Numbered from the stretch's first letter, positions 36,870 through 49,388 are shown. The stretch: 64,000 nt of DNA from Branchiostoma floridae (GCF_000003815.2 NC_049989.1:499574-563573); one strand, 5' to 3'. Numbers and translations: made by a program. Notes: a model not told the origin generated them from the sequence alone.

Positions 36870-38710
36870 ATAAATTAAACACTGTACTGTAATATTAGCC
36901 CAATCAAACACAACTACAAACAAGAGTCCATAGGACACAAACCTCCATGAAGAGCGCCGTGAAGTACAGTGTAACTAGTAACATTTACATGATTCATGCA
37001 TGGTGATATTCATTATTGACAAACTTACACATGTCAAAAGTGTAAATTTAAATTACCATCATTTATCATCACTCTGTTTTGCTGTTTTGAATATCAAAAG
37101 CCCATGAAAAAAACTCAGCTATTTGGGTCATCAGGAGAAAAAAATGCATCACCATTGCAGCAGTTTAATACAAAATGGTTGCGCTGGCCGACCAACTACT
37201 CCTCGCACAAAAATTACACAACCCACGGGCTTTTCAGGAAATAAATCAATCTATGCTCAGCTATAACAATCACCAAGCAATAGGGAGTGAAAGTTAGGGA
37301 CACAACTGCGCACTTCTGGCTTATTACAGCATCCTTCCGCCAACTCTGGTCAGATTTTAACTCCTATCCGAAACTGAAGTCTAGTTATGGAAAAGAATGG
37401 AAATATACTATTTCTGCATATTAGGTTACATTTGCATAACTTGTACATGATTACAAACATCTTTGCCTAAGCTACCTGCATGCCTAAAATGATGGAAACC
37501 AGTTGTAACATTCCTTTTTTCAGTTATCCTCCTTGGAATGTCTTGACAAAAAAGCCCCTGCAGTTCCCAAATTAAATGTTAGGGGGCTCTAGACTGCACC
37601 ACCTTGTCCTGATGTTGAAAGCTATCTGCCACCCAAACTCAAAGAAGAATACAAAATGTATGTGAAAGAAGAAAAAATGAGGCATCTAGAGTTCTGTATT
37701 ATATACTCTGTATGTTCAATTATTTGTTCAACCTTCCTGACCACTTGATTCATAGACAGTAACTTGAAGTATGCCATAATTTGAATAATGAACCATATAT
37801 GACAAATACAGGAAGTTCATGTAGCATCAATTAAGATATGCAAATATATGTAAGTTTGTCATTTGCATATCTGTTGACAATTTTCTCCTTAAGTTATTTC
37901 TCTGATTCTTTTTTAGAAAAAAATTGGGGTTGGTCGGTCTAGAAAAAAATTTTAAAAACTTTTGCAAAAAGTCGGGGGTAGGAGAGATCGAGGGTCTTAC
38001 TCAAGTTACACAACAGAAATAACAACATTTCAACATTTAGGGGGTCCCTGGTAGCAAAGTTCAAAGTTTGAAGAAAAATGATAAATGTACCATCTAAAAT
38101 AGGCACATACAATTAGAATTTGAGGCCCATAGTTTTTAAATTTAGTAATTAAATTTGAGAAAGGAGAGGCAGTAAAAAAAAAACACGAGGTGTGGGCATC
38201 AATTTGAAAAGTTTTTGTTTTTGTTTCAAATCGGAAAAAAGAGGGTCGGGAAATCAGAGAAAATAAAATTGGAGTGGCCTTAACTCCAAACTCTCAACAT
38301 GTATGCTCAAAATGAAAACAGCCTCATATCTTCAACAATCATAGGCGCATTAACTACACAATGTATGGAAATTATACCCTAATTTGCATATTTAATGTAC
38401 AATGTTGACCTCACCCAAAGCAAGATATGTCACAAATATGACATTCCTATCATTTGCTACGTGTAACATGTTGTGGCCATTTCTATTTGAAGATGAAAGT
38501 AAGGTAGTACCTATTTTCATAGTTCATACTCCTTGATACTCGTATGTTTCAAACCAAATTACGGTTAACTTGAAGATTCCAAACTTTTTGATGGATTTTA
38601 TAAATATGGGAATATGAGAACTATAATTATACCAATTTGCATACCAGCGTTTACTTCATCGCTTTGTATATAGTTACTGTACATTTTTTATTTTCATCTC
38701 CTTTTCACAT
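36870..38710. other. Gene-free stretch
   Basis: 37520-37570 resembles the reverse of 56780-56830 (gaactgcaggggc..gacattcc), a dispersed repeat. 37915-38275 holds purine-rich sequence with related blocks at both ends. No coding signal. Confidence 0.4.
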
Positions 38711-38715
38711 TCAGA

Positions 38716-39264
38716 TGCAACAGAACTAAAGTAAAGGCGAGGGAGCTGTTCAATGAACAAACTGCTGTGCCATACAATCTGCAACAGTGTCCACAGAGGT
38801 GGGAGAAGAAAAGAAACGAGGCACCAGTGGCAATAACAACTCCTCATTGGTCATTCATCACTGATGGAAGAGATGCATGATGCTATGATGTCACCAGGAA
38901 CTGGGCTAACCACACTAGGTCTGTGACCCCTACTCTTCTCGACATGGGTGCTGGGTTCTGTAACATGCAGCAGTTTGATTCAGCTAAACAGTCATCCCTT
39001 CCAGTAGTGTCCAGCTGTGGTTCTGGGTTTTGAACCCAAGTTCCAGCCATAGGTTATGTTATTTCTATAAAAGCAGGATTAAAATACTTCATAACATTTG
39101 ACTGCAGTAAAACACTGTCAAAGAAGTTTCCATAGTCACTGGCCATGGTGAGAGACAGCGGATCTGATGGTTTCCAAATCTATCCAGGTGCTTAGGAGAA
39201 ACTGTTACGTGTCTAACGTCTAATGTCTAACGTTCATCGACACACAGTGACACATCATTCCACC
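38716..39264 (+). other. 5' UTR exon of the LRR-Ig gene
   Basis: A good acceptor (cctcttttcacattcag type, ending 38715) is followed by sequence that runs without a donor into the CDS. The chosen start at 39265 sits in CCACCATGG; an in-frame ATG 14 codons upstream has a poorer context. A four-codon upstream frame opens at the exon start. Confidence 0.5.
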
Positions 39265-42225
39265 ATGGTACAGACTTTAGCACAGTTCAGAAGATTCCAT
39301 TTTGAGGGGATTTTCAGTCTCTGCTTTTTGGTGGTGGTGAGATGTGCTGTGAGCGGCCCGGCGGTGCCGTGCACTGTGGTGTTTGCGGAGGCTGACAGCG
39401 ACGCCTCGCCATGCCTCTGTAACCACGATACCAACACTGTGGACTGTCAGACCAGAAACCTGACCGTAGTGCCGCCAGAATTCCCCGCTCGGATGAAACG
39501 TTTGAACTTGGAGAACAATCTCATTACTGCGCTATCCCGGGACCAGTTGGGCTCCATCGACTCGCTCATTCATCTTGACCTTTCTAACAACATCATTAAC
39601 GATATCGACGACAACGTCTTCGGGGGGTTAATCAACCTGAAGATTCTCGAACTTGGCAACAACAATCTAAAAATAATACGGAACGGAACATTTTCTGGTC
39701 TGTTCAATCTCCATCAGTTAAATCTGGAATCTAACAAAATAGCCACCATAGACCCCCAGGCCCTGACCCCTCTGTACAACCTCAGGCAATTAAACCTGCA
39801 GGCCAACAAAGTCAGCTCAATACAATGTGCCCTTGTACAGAATCTGACCTGGCTGCAATTACTGTCTCTGAGGGCCAACCCCATCCAGCTGATTGAAGAC
39901 CAGTGCTTTTATGGCCTGATCAACTTACAAGACATCCAACTCAAGCGCTGTAGTCTGACTCAAATCAACAACGGCACATTCAAATACTTGTTTCAACTGT
40001 CCACTCTGAATTTGGCCTGGAACAAAATAAGTCAGATATCGACATTTGCTTTTCGAGACTCGGTACAGCTGACTCGACTTCACCTGAACAACAACAACAT
40101 TTCCGAGCTCCCTGCAGGGGTTTTTGCGAACCTTACAAACTTACAAAAGTTACACCTCCATCATAACCCCATCACATCCCTCAGTACAGATCTCTTCACA
40201 GACTTGCGTAGCTTGGAATTCTTACTTCTACATAACTTAAAACTATCTTCTCTACAGGTAGAAACCTTTGCTGGGATGCCTCCCTTACAGTATCTGGATC
40301 TCAGTAGTAATTACCTCCAGAACCTACAGAGGGGATTTGGCTCAGTGTTCAAGCCCTACTGGCACGTCAAACTGTCTGCTAACCAGTGGAGGTGTGACTG
40401 TGAGATACAATCTATCTACGAATTCCCTTGGATTGCGAATGAAGTTGTGTGCAGATCCCCAGCCAAGTTTCAGTACATGTCTCTAAATCAGATTCCTTAC
40501 TCAAATCTATCGTGTACTCCACCAAGTCTTACAGGGACGACGACGTACGCCTTTGCTGTGATCAACGATACAGTTTTCTTGCACTGTAATGCGAGCGGAT
40601 TTCCTACTCCATCATTGTCCTGGCTCCTGCCCCAGGGGACCATGCTCACCTCCCGGCCAGGCACTGACCTACAGTCTGAAGGTGAGAATGGCCTGACTCT
40701 GGTGATTGAGAGTGTTCAGCCCAGTGACACAGGCATATACATCTGCAACGGTAGTAACCCTGGTGGGAGAGACTTTCTCATCACCTATCTGAAAGTTTTT
40801 GACCCAGACTGCGTGGTAAGAGTAGATACAGGGAACAAAACGTTAGGAAATGATTCGTCATATACAGTATTTGACATCCAAGCGAACTGTAGTTCCGCTG
40901 AATATTCTGACGGCCTCTCTGGTGTTCTGGCGCTAGGATACTCAGAGTTCACTTCTATCACTGAGACTAAGCTGTGTCCAGATGGCGTACCCTGTACAAA
41001 TGCACCAAACAAACGTTCATGTGAGACAGGTGCAAAGTCTCAGCTAAAGCAGCCACAGATGGTCGCAGCCACGGCACTCAACTGTAACTACCTGGTCACC
41101 TGGTTTATCATCGGCATTGTTGCTGGCATCAGTCTCATCATCGCATGCTGGATCGGATTTACTGTGCTTTACCGAAAAAAGGTCCGAGAAAGAATCGTTG
41201 TACAACAAGCAATAGAGAAATGGAAGCGAAAAAATAATCAGAAAGACTCAAACTTGAAACCAGCTTTTGGCGTTCATGGCCAGCAGACAAGGAGGAAAAA
41301 ATGCAACAATAGAAACGCCCCAACAGCTTCATCATCAGATGTACACTTGTCTGAGAATGGGGACAAACCTAGGACTGCTCATGTTGCTTTTGCAGAGGAT
41401 GGAAATGCTATTAATGGACAAAGTAAAAAGCTTTCTAACCATAGTAGCCCGATAGATACTGATAAAATCGGGCTGGAACAAAGTAGTGAAGCTTTAAGTA
41501 AAAAAAGTACCACGGAAAATGAAACTAGTTCCACAAAAGGTTTGGTCTCAGCAGAAGGCATGGGAGGAGTAAAGTATCAACCAGGTAATCGTGTTCAGAG
41601 CAACCAGAACAGGAGAAAAGCTTCCACTGGAAATCAGATGGAAGGAAAGCAACTGGTTAAAAATTCAAAGGGTTCACGTGAAGGTCCGACTAAAAGAGGC
41701 AACGGGCTGGTAAATGCTGTACCCAATACAGGAGCCGGCAGGCAGACTAGTGGACAAACTAACATGACTAATAAACAAGCTATGAGACGATCCCCTTCAT
41801 CATACACTTCACCACCAAACTCCACTATGAGACCATCCCCTTCATCATACACTTCACCACCAAACTCCACTATGAGACCATCCCCTTCATCATACACTTC
41901 ACCACCTAACTCCACTATGAGACCATCCCCTTCATCATACACTTCACCACCTAACTCCACTATGAGACCATCCCCTTCATCATACACTTCACCACCTAAC
42001 TCCACTATGAGACCATCCCCTTCATCATACACTTCACCACCAAACTCCACTATGAGTATCAAACCATCCTCGTCATCATACACTTCTCCAGCTAACGCCA
42101 CGATGAGACCATCCTCATCATCATACACTTCACCACCAAACACCACCATGAGACCACCTTCTACAAAGTACAACTCACCATCCTCATTTTTTGAGAGAAT
42201 CTACTCTGATTACCTTGGCAAGTAA
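39265..42225 (+). CDS. Intronless LRR-Ig transmembrane receptor
   Basis: 986 residues in one exon. A hydrophobic signal peptide (about 14-31) leads to an LRRNT Cys cluster (near 49-61), twelve 24-residue LRRs (LxxLxLxxN), an LRRCT starting WRCDCE (near 375), one Ig C2-like domain (Cys near 439 and 492, with DTGIYIC), a Cys-containing juxtamembrane part, a transmembrane span (near 611-633, WFIIGIVAGISLIIACWIGF) and a basic stop-transfer. The cytoplasmic tail of about 350 residues ends in eight 15-17-residue repeats. The order resembles AMIGO, LINGO and LRIG-type adhesion/signalling receptors, but LRR number and tail match none that I can name. Likely a cell-surface recognition protein. Many Asn-x-Ser/Thr sites fit an extracellular domain. 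Start chosen by Kozak context. Confidence 0.92.
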   Translation: MVQTLAQFRRFHFEGIFSLCFLVVVRCAVSGPAVPCTVVFAEADSDASPCLCNHDTNTVDCQTRNLTVVPPEFPARMKRLNLENNLITALSRDQLGSIDSLIHLDLSNNIINDIDDNVFGGLINLKILELGNNNLKIIRNGTFSGLFNLHQLNLESNKIATIDPQALTPLYNLRQLNLQANKVSSIQCALVQNLTWLQLLSLRANPIQLIEDQCFYGLINLQDIQLKRCSLTQINNGTFKYLFQLSTLNLAWNKISQISTFAFRDSVQLTRLHLNNNNISELPAGVFANLTNLQKLHLHHNPITSLSTDLFTDLRSLEFLLLHNLKLSSLQVETFAGMPPLQYLDLSSNYLQNLQRGFGSVFKPYWHVKLSANQWRCDCEIQSIYEFPWIANEVVCRSPAKFQYMSLNQIPYSNLSCTPPSLTGTTTYAFAVINDTVFLHCNASGFPTPSLSWLLPQGTMLTSRPGTDLQSEGENGLTLVIESVQPSDTGIYICNGSNPGGRDFLITYLKVFDPDCVVRVDTGNKTLGNDSSYTVFDIQANCSSAEYSDGLSGVLALGYSEFTSITETKLCPDGVPCTNAPNKRSCETGAKSQLKQPQMVAATALNCNYLVTWFIIGIVAGISLIIACWIGFTVLYRKKVRERIVVQQAIEKWKRKNNQKDSNLKPAFGVHGQQTRRKKCNNRNAPTASSSDVHLSENGDKPRTAHVAFAEDGNAINGQSKKLSNHSSPIDTDKIGLEQSSEALSKKSTTENETSSTKGLVSAEGMGGVKYQPGNRVQSNQNRRKASTGNQMEGKQLVKNSKGSREGPTKRGNGLVNAVPNTGAGRQTSGQTNMTNKQAMRRSPSSYTSPPNSTMRPSPSSYTSPPNSTMRPSPSSYTSPPNSTMRPSPSSYTSPPNSTMRPSPSSYTSPPNSTMRPSPSSYTSPPNSTMSIKPSSSSYTSPANATMRPSSSSYTSPPNTTMRPPSTKYNSPSSFFERIYSDYLGK
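41782..42147 (+). repeat. 45-bp coding repeat in the LRR-Ig tail, 8 units
   Basis: Units MRPSPSSYTSPPNST, six nearly identical at DNA level, then a 17-residue and a 15-residue variant. Each has a Tyr in SSYTSP and several Ser/Thr-Pro sites, possible phosphorylation targets (inference). The DNA-level identity indicates recent expansion. Confidence 0.95.
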
Positions 42226-42369
42226 ATCAATTGATTATAATTATAACTTAAATGTAGAATTACTAAATTTGTTACCAACACAATTACTATTGTTGGAAGC
42301 TTGTTGACAATTCAATGGCTTTTGTTTTAAGTGAGATTGCTTCAATAGTTTTTTCTACAAAAATACCTA

Positions 42370-42865
42370 CAGTCAAACCTGAATTAGCGGCCACAGTTGC
42401 ATAGCAACCACCTGGCCATTGCAGTCACATTTTGTCGGTCCCTTGTATTTTTTCCATTGACCTAAGCATTAAGAAAGTCTATAGCGGTCACCTGTCCAAC
42501 GCGGCCACGGCCACACGATTTCCAGTCCCACAGATACAGATTGACTGAAACACTGCCTAGTGCGACCATACAGCGGCTGTATGCCTATTGGAAGGTATGT
42601 GTGCCTTGAACATTAGACAGTAAGTCTTCGGCAAATTTACCAACATTGCGAATGGCAAAATCAATCGTTTTCAGTAGATTTAACGTCATTGACAATTTTA
42701 AGACGATCAAGACAATTTTACTTGGTGAGAAGGATCAGTGGGTACTGAAAACATTATCGCTCGTGGTCAGTTGATAACATTTTCTCTATTATTAGTGCCC
42801 ACCTGTCTATAGTGGCCACATTTCTCCAGTCCCTTGAGTTGTCGCTATAGACACAGGTTTGACTG
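42370..42865. mobile_element. Full-length CAGTCAAACC MITE with TA duplication
   Basis: CAGTCAAACC at 42370 and GGTTTGACTG ending 42865, both bordered by TA. It contains the 'gcggccac' and 'gtcccttgagt' subterminal blocks of the copies at 631 and 5688. About 500 bp, non-coding. Confidence 0.85.
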
Positions 42866-43309
42866 TAATTCCAAATGCATATGTTTTTGAAGTAATGAAT
42901 GACTCTCAAAGTTCAAGTAATACCTTGTTTTATCAATGTCCTACAAACCAGGCCTATTAGAACAGTTGATTAGTCTCTTTGCAAAAGAGGACAAAGAGAT
43001 ACCAGGCCACCATTTTAAAGCTCCCTGGCTTTGTATAGTTGTAGCTTACAACTACTGAAGAGCCAAATACTGTACAGCAAGGTTAACTGAAAATTTATTT
43101 TAAATTAAAGCATGTGCATATAAATGTGACATTTAGAATAATCTAAAAACAAGAACATATCATTAAGTTCCATTATCCACTATTTGATTATGCTGCTGCC
43201 CAAGAATCCCTGACGAAGCGGTAGGCAGCCACCGGATAGTCTTCACACCAATTGATTTGTGAGAGTTCTGTGTCCATACTGTAGTTATTGCATAATCTGA
43301 TAGTATTCA

Positions 43310-43650
43310 GCTAAGCTAAGGGCACAACCCGCCGTACGTGCAAATACGTGCTGTCTACATTGCCAAAACGTGGACAATCTTTTGGGATCTGTAAGTGGTA
43401 AGTACCGCCTCCGTACGACCTCGTAGGGTATCCGACGGATTTTGGAGCACGCAGATACGCAGTAGAACTTTCCGTGCAGGCAAAACTTTGTGTGCCATTG
43501 GGCTGTGGATTCGCCCCCCGTACGTGCCAGTACAGGCGACGCACCTGCCCTGTACAGCCTGAACATTTTCAGAAATACGTGGCGGACGTGGCCTAAAAAA
43601 AACATACGGAGAAATTATTGCACGTACCGCGGGTTGTGCCCTAGCTTTAA
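43310..43650. mobile_element. MITE with AAGCTAAGGGCACAAC ends (second copy)
   Basis: Left ctaagctaagggcacaac, right gttgtgccctagctttaa; matches the reverse of 7182-7725 over its end blocks. Frames on the minus strand here are inside the element and are not genes. Confidence 0.8.
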
Positions 43651-44029
43651 CATTGAGTAATGTAATCAGCATTGTACATATGCTGATCTATGCGTCACAT
43701 TGTTTCAGTTAGATTTAGTAATGTAGTTAGATTGAGGTCTACTCAGAGACTAATACCTCTGATGAACATCATGATGTAAACAGTACTAGTTCTTGTGATG
43801 ATACATCTGAGAGTTGTGTGGTATAGAAATTGTCTGTTACTGTCTGTAGTCAATCTTTTGTGTAAGATGAACATTTAGATCAAAGTTTCATCAAGGACTA
43901 TATGTATATATTAACATAAGGGGTAAGATTATGTATGACTAGAGTTCCATGACCTCAGACCTTTGCCTTGTAATTTTTCCTCATTACAATGCAAATAATA
44001 TGCAACTTAAGTGTTTTATTAGCATAATC

Positions 44030-44372
44030 AGGGCTCAAAATACCACCTGCATATGCAGGTTAGTGCAGGTAAAAATGGAGCTGTGCAGGTATTTCAGGTG
44101 TCTACCTGCACCTAACCTGCACTGGTCCATGTACCTTGGTTTTATACATAAATGTCCTATGATGTAGGTGTATATGGATTGTTTTTAGCTGCATTGGCAG
44201 TTACCACCTATATAGTATAAAAGAAAAAAATAGCAATGGTTCCTGAACAATTTTAGTATGATCCATACTGGCTAAAGTCAAAGTGGTGCAGGTAAAATTT
44301 GTCTGGTGCAGTTAATTTTTAATGTTATCTGCACCAGTGCAGGTATGCAGAAAGAAAAAAGGATTTCAATGC
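44030..44372. mobile_element. GGGCTC..CCTGCA MITE (third copy)
   Basis: Starts cagggctcaaaataccacct, rich in tgcaggta, ends in tgcaggtatgcag; matches 13748-14073 in the opposite orientation. Confidence 0.75.
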
Positions 44373-44529
44373 CTGCATAATTGATACAATTCATTATCCC
44401 CTCCAAATAACATATCAAAAATATCCTTCCTCATGAAGCTATAGGTATTGTATTTCCTCATACATTATGCAAATAATGTCCAAATTTGAATAATCTATGT
44501 CTGGTGATACTCAACATTTGACATGTGTA

Positions 44530-44965
44530 ATTGACATGTGTCACTACTATGTCATCACCGTAACACACCAGCCACTCAGAGACTGTGTCCTACATGTCAT
44601 GAAAAGATAGAAGACGAATTACACTTTGTTATGAAATGTCCTACCTATGTAGTAAAGAGAGAGAAACATTGTTTAAGAATATTAGAACCAAAACACACAT
44701 CTCTCCTACTGGTGCAGAAAACGATATTTTCCATATATTGCTCTCATGTTCAACTCATATATCCGTCCACGTAGGCCAGTTTCTTCATAATGTATTCCAA
44801 ATGCGAGACCAGATTACTCATACATAACTGTACTGTTATCAATAATTTTTTGTTACTGTTTTGTATGCTACTAAGCCTCTTAGTGCTTACTTGTCTCTAT
44901 AGCTATTAGTTGTTATTGGTTGCCATACATTGTACCCTGTGCGATTGTTGAGCAATAAACTCATT
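44530..44965 (+). pseudogene. 3' end of a non-LTR (LINE) retrotransposon
   Basis: The frame gives RLCPTCHEKIEDELHFVMKC, the Cys/His motif (C-x2-C..H..C) that follows the reverse transcriptase in many LINEs, then a frameshift. It ends in aataaactcattcactcatt, a short tandem tail typical of these elements. Truncated and dead. Confidence 0.7.
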
Positions 44966-44969
44966 CACT

Positions 44970-46110
44970 CATTCACTATACAATGGGCATCAATTATCAT
45001 TTAAGTATTATAAAGCAGTGTCTTCATTAATTAGACAGATCAAGTAATGACTTGCAATTGCATTGTTCAGAATGTCCATACAATTTATATGAGCAAAAGG
45101 CCCCCTATGACAAAGGTTATTTGCTTGGTTCAAATTTGTCTACTACTAGTATTATAGATTAATGTGAATAGTAATTAGGAACTAGATGTTAGCCCTCGGG
45201 GATAAAATTGTAATAAACGTGCATTATGTACTAGGTGTGACAGTGTACGGATTTTAAATCACTTTTTGACTTGTTGTCTGTAGTTTCTGTAACAAAATTA
45301 TGGCATTATCTCCCGCTAGAACAATAAAAGTTTAACACAGCTTTTTCAACAGTAACTCACTAGTTTCTACTATTGTGAATTTCCTAATCATCATGTCTCA
45401 AGTAATGTAAATTGAATGAATAATGTCTCAAGTAATGTTAGTTGAATGAATCGGACACTATGTTGACTAATATGTACAATTTTGGTGTTGAAATGTACAA
45501 CTGTTGTAATGTTACTGTTTTTTCAGTAACCAGGATTTCTTGAAAAAATATCTGACAGTGTAAATTCCTAGATGAATAAATAAAGTCTATGTCTTAAGTC
45601 TAGAACTTAATAATGCATATGTGATTCAAAGTGATTGAATGGTCTAGGTATATATTTTAAACTTGTTAGAAATGAAGCCATGTTATTTCTCTGCAAGGAA
45701 CCATTTATTCACAATCCATACTGTCAAATAATGTACTGTCAATAAATTATCTTCTACACATTATGTAGACAGCATGTCTCCTATATATGCGTGTGTCTGT
45801 CTCGTAAACCTTGCACCATTTAAAATGGTCATCACATTATCGCTGACCAGTCAATACTACATCCAAGCTTTTTGTAACTTCTATATTGGGCTGACAGGAA
45901 GCATACATTACTACCAATTTACAACTAAGCATTGTGATGGATTTGGTAAAAAGATGGCATAAACAAAAAAAGTTACCATTTCTGGTGAGTCAAAATGCCT
46001 TCAGCCCCTAAGTAAGAATGCCATAAAACAGCAGTGTGGGCAGAGCGTTCTAATACACTTCAAGTGTGCGGTGTGCTGATACAGGCCAAAAGGAGTGGAA
46101 ACTAGCTACT
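44970..46110. other. Gene-free stretch
   Basis: AT-rich, no exon or clear repeat recognised. Confidence 0.4.
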
Positions 46111-46115
46111 GTACG

Positions 46116-46450
46116 TTTCAGTTTCAGTTTCAGTTTATTTATTTTACCAGCAGTAACACTCAGGTACATAACAACCTGTTTTTCAGGCAATGCTGGGTAA
46201 ACAAAAATACAATTTAAAACTTTGCAATACTACAATAACACATACAATAGTGCATAACCACAAAACGACATATCAAAACTCACAATTTCACTTGTCATTT
46301 CCATCTAGACCTTACAGTTCCTTGATAAACTTATCCAGTCCCAGAGTCTTGCGGTGCTTCAGTGACAGTTTGTTCCACAGTATCTTTTTCGGGGTAGGCA
46401 GCTCGTCGTGGGACGAACACACTGTCACATTCATTGCCAAATTTATAGAT
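46116..46450 (-). pseudogene. 3' end of a second LINE
   Basis: On the minus strand ELPTPKKILWNKLSLKHR.. ends at a stop; 'LWN-x-L' followed by a short basic segment is the usual C-terminus of LINE reverse transcriptase ORFs. Downstream (46116-46145 on the plus strand) is a tail of three CTGAAA units. Confidence 0.55.
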
Positions 46451-46499
46451 CATAATTACACATGCTCACGGCACAAGACGAACATGATTCAACAACAAT

Positions 46500-47632
46500 C
46501 TTGAATTTCTGTTGGTGACCTACAACTCATGTAAAAGTGTGAAGAACCGTTGCATAATAGCCCGGATCTACGACTGAATGGGCAAAATTGAACATACGCA
46601 GCCATTTTCCCGCCATTTTTATATCTACGCTAGCAGTGAAGTGTTACGTCATAGCGGTTGTGACGGACAGAATTTAAATGAAAATTCTTGACAGTATACG
46701 TCCGTTTTCTCATGACATTTTGTATGCTCATGCAGGTTTATGTTTTATGCATTTACTGACAGAAAAGGAAGGAACATCAGAGGATGTATAAATGTACATA
46801 GCGGCAGTTAATTGTGCCGTGTTTCTTCCTACCGGTATTTTTTTACCCCCTCCCAACCACTCGCCCGTTCGCCGTGTAATTCTGCGGCGTGTTACAATTA
46901 CAATATTACGCTTTTAGCAGGACAAGAGTGGCAGAAAAGTTACACAGAAGAAGTGGCAAGGGTAACCTATAACAGCAACATATAATATAACTGGAGAAAA
47001 TTATGCGTTGGCAATTTGTCAAATCAGTATGGCTAGAGAAATCGTCGTAAACGTACCGGTATTATGATAATAGATGTTACATTGTACTCTTCACTCTAGA
47101 ATATCACTGTGACAGTTACATTTCATGCATCATGCCATGGCTGAGAACTAGGCAGAAATCACTCACTACATTCTACATCATAACTGATCTGAGTCACTTT
47201 TCAGATTTTCTGCGTCACTCAGCGACTGGAATAAAAATTCATAACCTGAGTGGAGATTCGGACATCACAAGTCGTTAGTGCTGCATTGTGAGAAAAACTG
47301 AAACAGGTCCGGGAGTGAGGACAATCTGCTACTGTCAGCTGAGTGTGCCGGGCACAGTTATAGTTTCCAGGAAACAAAATCTCTGTGTAATGCTTCACAT
47401 GGAAATATCTAGTCTTGTGAGACCCCATGTGATTCTTGCACAATTTTGAAACAAACGGTAAACTTGGGGCACACAACCTTAAATTTCTGCGGGAGCTATG
47501 AGACCCATCTCTAGTGAATAAAGATTTCAAGTCAAAAGTTTTATAATTAAAAGCATCGTCAGCACTAAGCACCTTAAATACACCAAAATGTTGTCTGCGC
47601 TAATTATCACACAATGTCATACAATTTGTATG

Positions 47633-47679
<47 letters not shown>

Positions 47680-47858
47680 ACATGTTGTTGAAACACACAC
47701 ACATTCAGATACACATTCACACACATAACGTTACACACATAATTACACACACATACTAGTACACATTCACAAATACACACACTCTCTCACACACACATTG
47801 ACATACAAATACACACATATCACACACACTAATATACAGAAACACGCATAATTTCACA

Positions 47859-47906
<48 letters not shown>

Positions 47907-48100
47907 TATGCACATTCCAACACACTGCTAAGGGTAAACTGTGACGGACGCACAGACAATAGACAGAATCACGTGCAGACAGGGTTCACTTCTCACTATA
48001 CTTCATTTTAAAACTTAACTAATACTTTAAGTTACATTATGCTTTAATTAATCTTAGACAGTTGATGTTTGGATTGACAGATCGTCACATTCAACAAGCC
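46500..48100. other. Upstream/intronic region without a supported gene
   Basis: Includes a (CA)n tract at 47636-47920. A 117-codon minus frame at 47219-47572 has no splice support or family feature. Confidence 0.4.
47636..47920. repeat. (CA)n microsatellite, compound
   Basis: Two pure CA runs (about 47636-47675 and 47860-47903) separated by imperfect CA-rich sequence. Confidence 0.93.
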
Positions 48101-48108
48101 GACTTTAC

Positions 48109-48276
48109 CTTGCCATCGTCACACACGTCCCGGGTGTTCTGCGCATGTCTGACGTTGACGTCGTCCCGCTCGTGTACGACGTGTCTCCTCCTGACGTCCT
48201 CTTCACCGACGCAAACAAACAACAACAAAGGCAGGACTAGGAATATTCCGCCAACTTTCTTCCTGGTCCCGACCAT
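48109..48276 (-). CDS. First coding exon with signal peptide, unrecognised secreted/membrane protein
   Basis: ATG at 48276 (gaaaATGG context) opens 56 codons: a basic n-region (MVGTRKK), a hydrophobic core (IFLVLPLLLFVCV), then a charged stretch (EEDVRRRHVVHERDD) ending DVCDDGK before the donor gtaaag, phase 0. This is a textbook signal peptide plus start of an ectodomain. It is CpG-richer than its surroundings, as expected for a 5' end. It could begin the gene that ends at 36642, or the extended TP53I13-like gene; the LRR-Ig gene would then be nested in an intron on the other strand. Confidence 0.6.
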
Positions 48277-48950
48277 TTTCACCTTTGACCCTTTGGTCTC
48301 ACACCGATGTTAATTCCCATTTATTTCACACGATGTTTGTGCCGGTTCCTGGCTGTTTAGGCCTGGGGCGCTCACGTCAAATGGAAAATAAGAAAATTAC
48401 TACTGTTCTGTCGTTTGACAAGAATTGTCTTGGTCTAGTTCGTGTTTCGGGCAACATTCCATAAATTATGCATTTGTATGTGTTAACTCTAACGTTTAAT
48501 ATTAATTACATGACGTGGTGAAGTATTGATTTAAAGTATGTAAAACACTTCAATTAACGTATTCCTTTGCCATTGTAGTATTTTCTCATTGTTTATGCCA
48601 ACTAGGTCCTAATTTACATGACTTGCATTTAAGATACCTGCATACTTGAAAACAGAGGATTGATTAGTCAACAAGGAATGAAGGAAATTTTCATGACTTT
48701 TGACTTGATGAAGAGCAACGTAGTGATGCGCATTATGCAAATTGGGACTAGATTTGCATGATTATTGAGCAAAAAATGAAGATGACTTCCCCAAACATCT
48801 GAACTTCGTGATCAAGAAGCCTTTTAAGGCCCTTTTAAGCCTAATGGGAAATATGTGATGTAACGTTAATGTTTAAAATATTAAATCACTGGAAAGTTTT
48901 TTTTTTCTCCTAGTGGCCCTCAGAGCCGTCAAAGCAATGCATACGTGTAA

Positions 48951-49388
48951 CTTGGGGTGGGTACCAGTACAAAACCGTTTTTCTCGTGATCATTGGAACG
49001 GTCCAGAAAAACCGGACCTGAAAAAATTCGGTGGACCGGATGTTGGACCTATTGGAAAATGAACAGATTATATGATCAGGCATTCACCCGTCTTTTGGGC
49101 TTACTGGTCGAAGAAATTAACAAGAGCGAAGTAGAGTGGAGTTTATAGTCCTTTCTACCAAGTCTACCAGAGGCAGTTAGTTGTAGGATTTTAAAACGCC
49201 AGTGGCAGTCGAATGCTCCACCAAAGATATTTCTTTGTAGCAAAATGGACCCGGTGACTGTTTTGAGTGTCGTCCATTCACATATCACATACCGAATCGG
49301 GTCCAGGTTCAGGTCCGGACCTGGACCTGATCCTCTGGGCCTGAACCGGACCTGGACCTGAATTTTCTGCACCGGTACCCACCCCTAC
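48951..49388. mobile_element. GGTACCGG-ended MITE, intact copy
   Basis: Inverted ends cttggggtgggtaccagtac / accggtacccacccctac, with GGTCC-rich subterminal repeats and no insertion. It is the reverse of the outer element at 5345-6690 and serves as the 'empty-site' reference for the nested MITE there. Confidence 0.85.

Noticed and set aside
43285-43672. Three overlapping minus frames of 77-106 codons
   Set aside because: They lie within the MITE at 43310-43650; all frames are open because of composition.
48277-48282. Start two codons upstream for the signal-peptide exon
   Set aside because: The codon there is GTG, not ATG; the first true ATG is at 48276.
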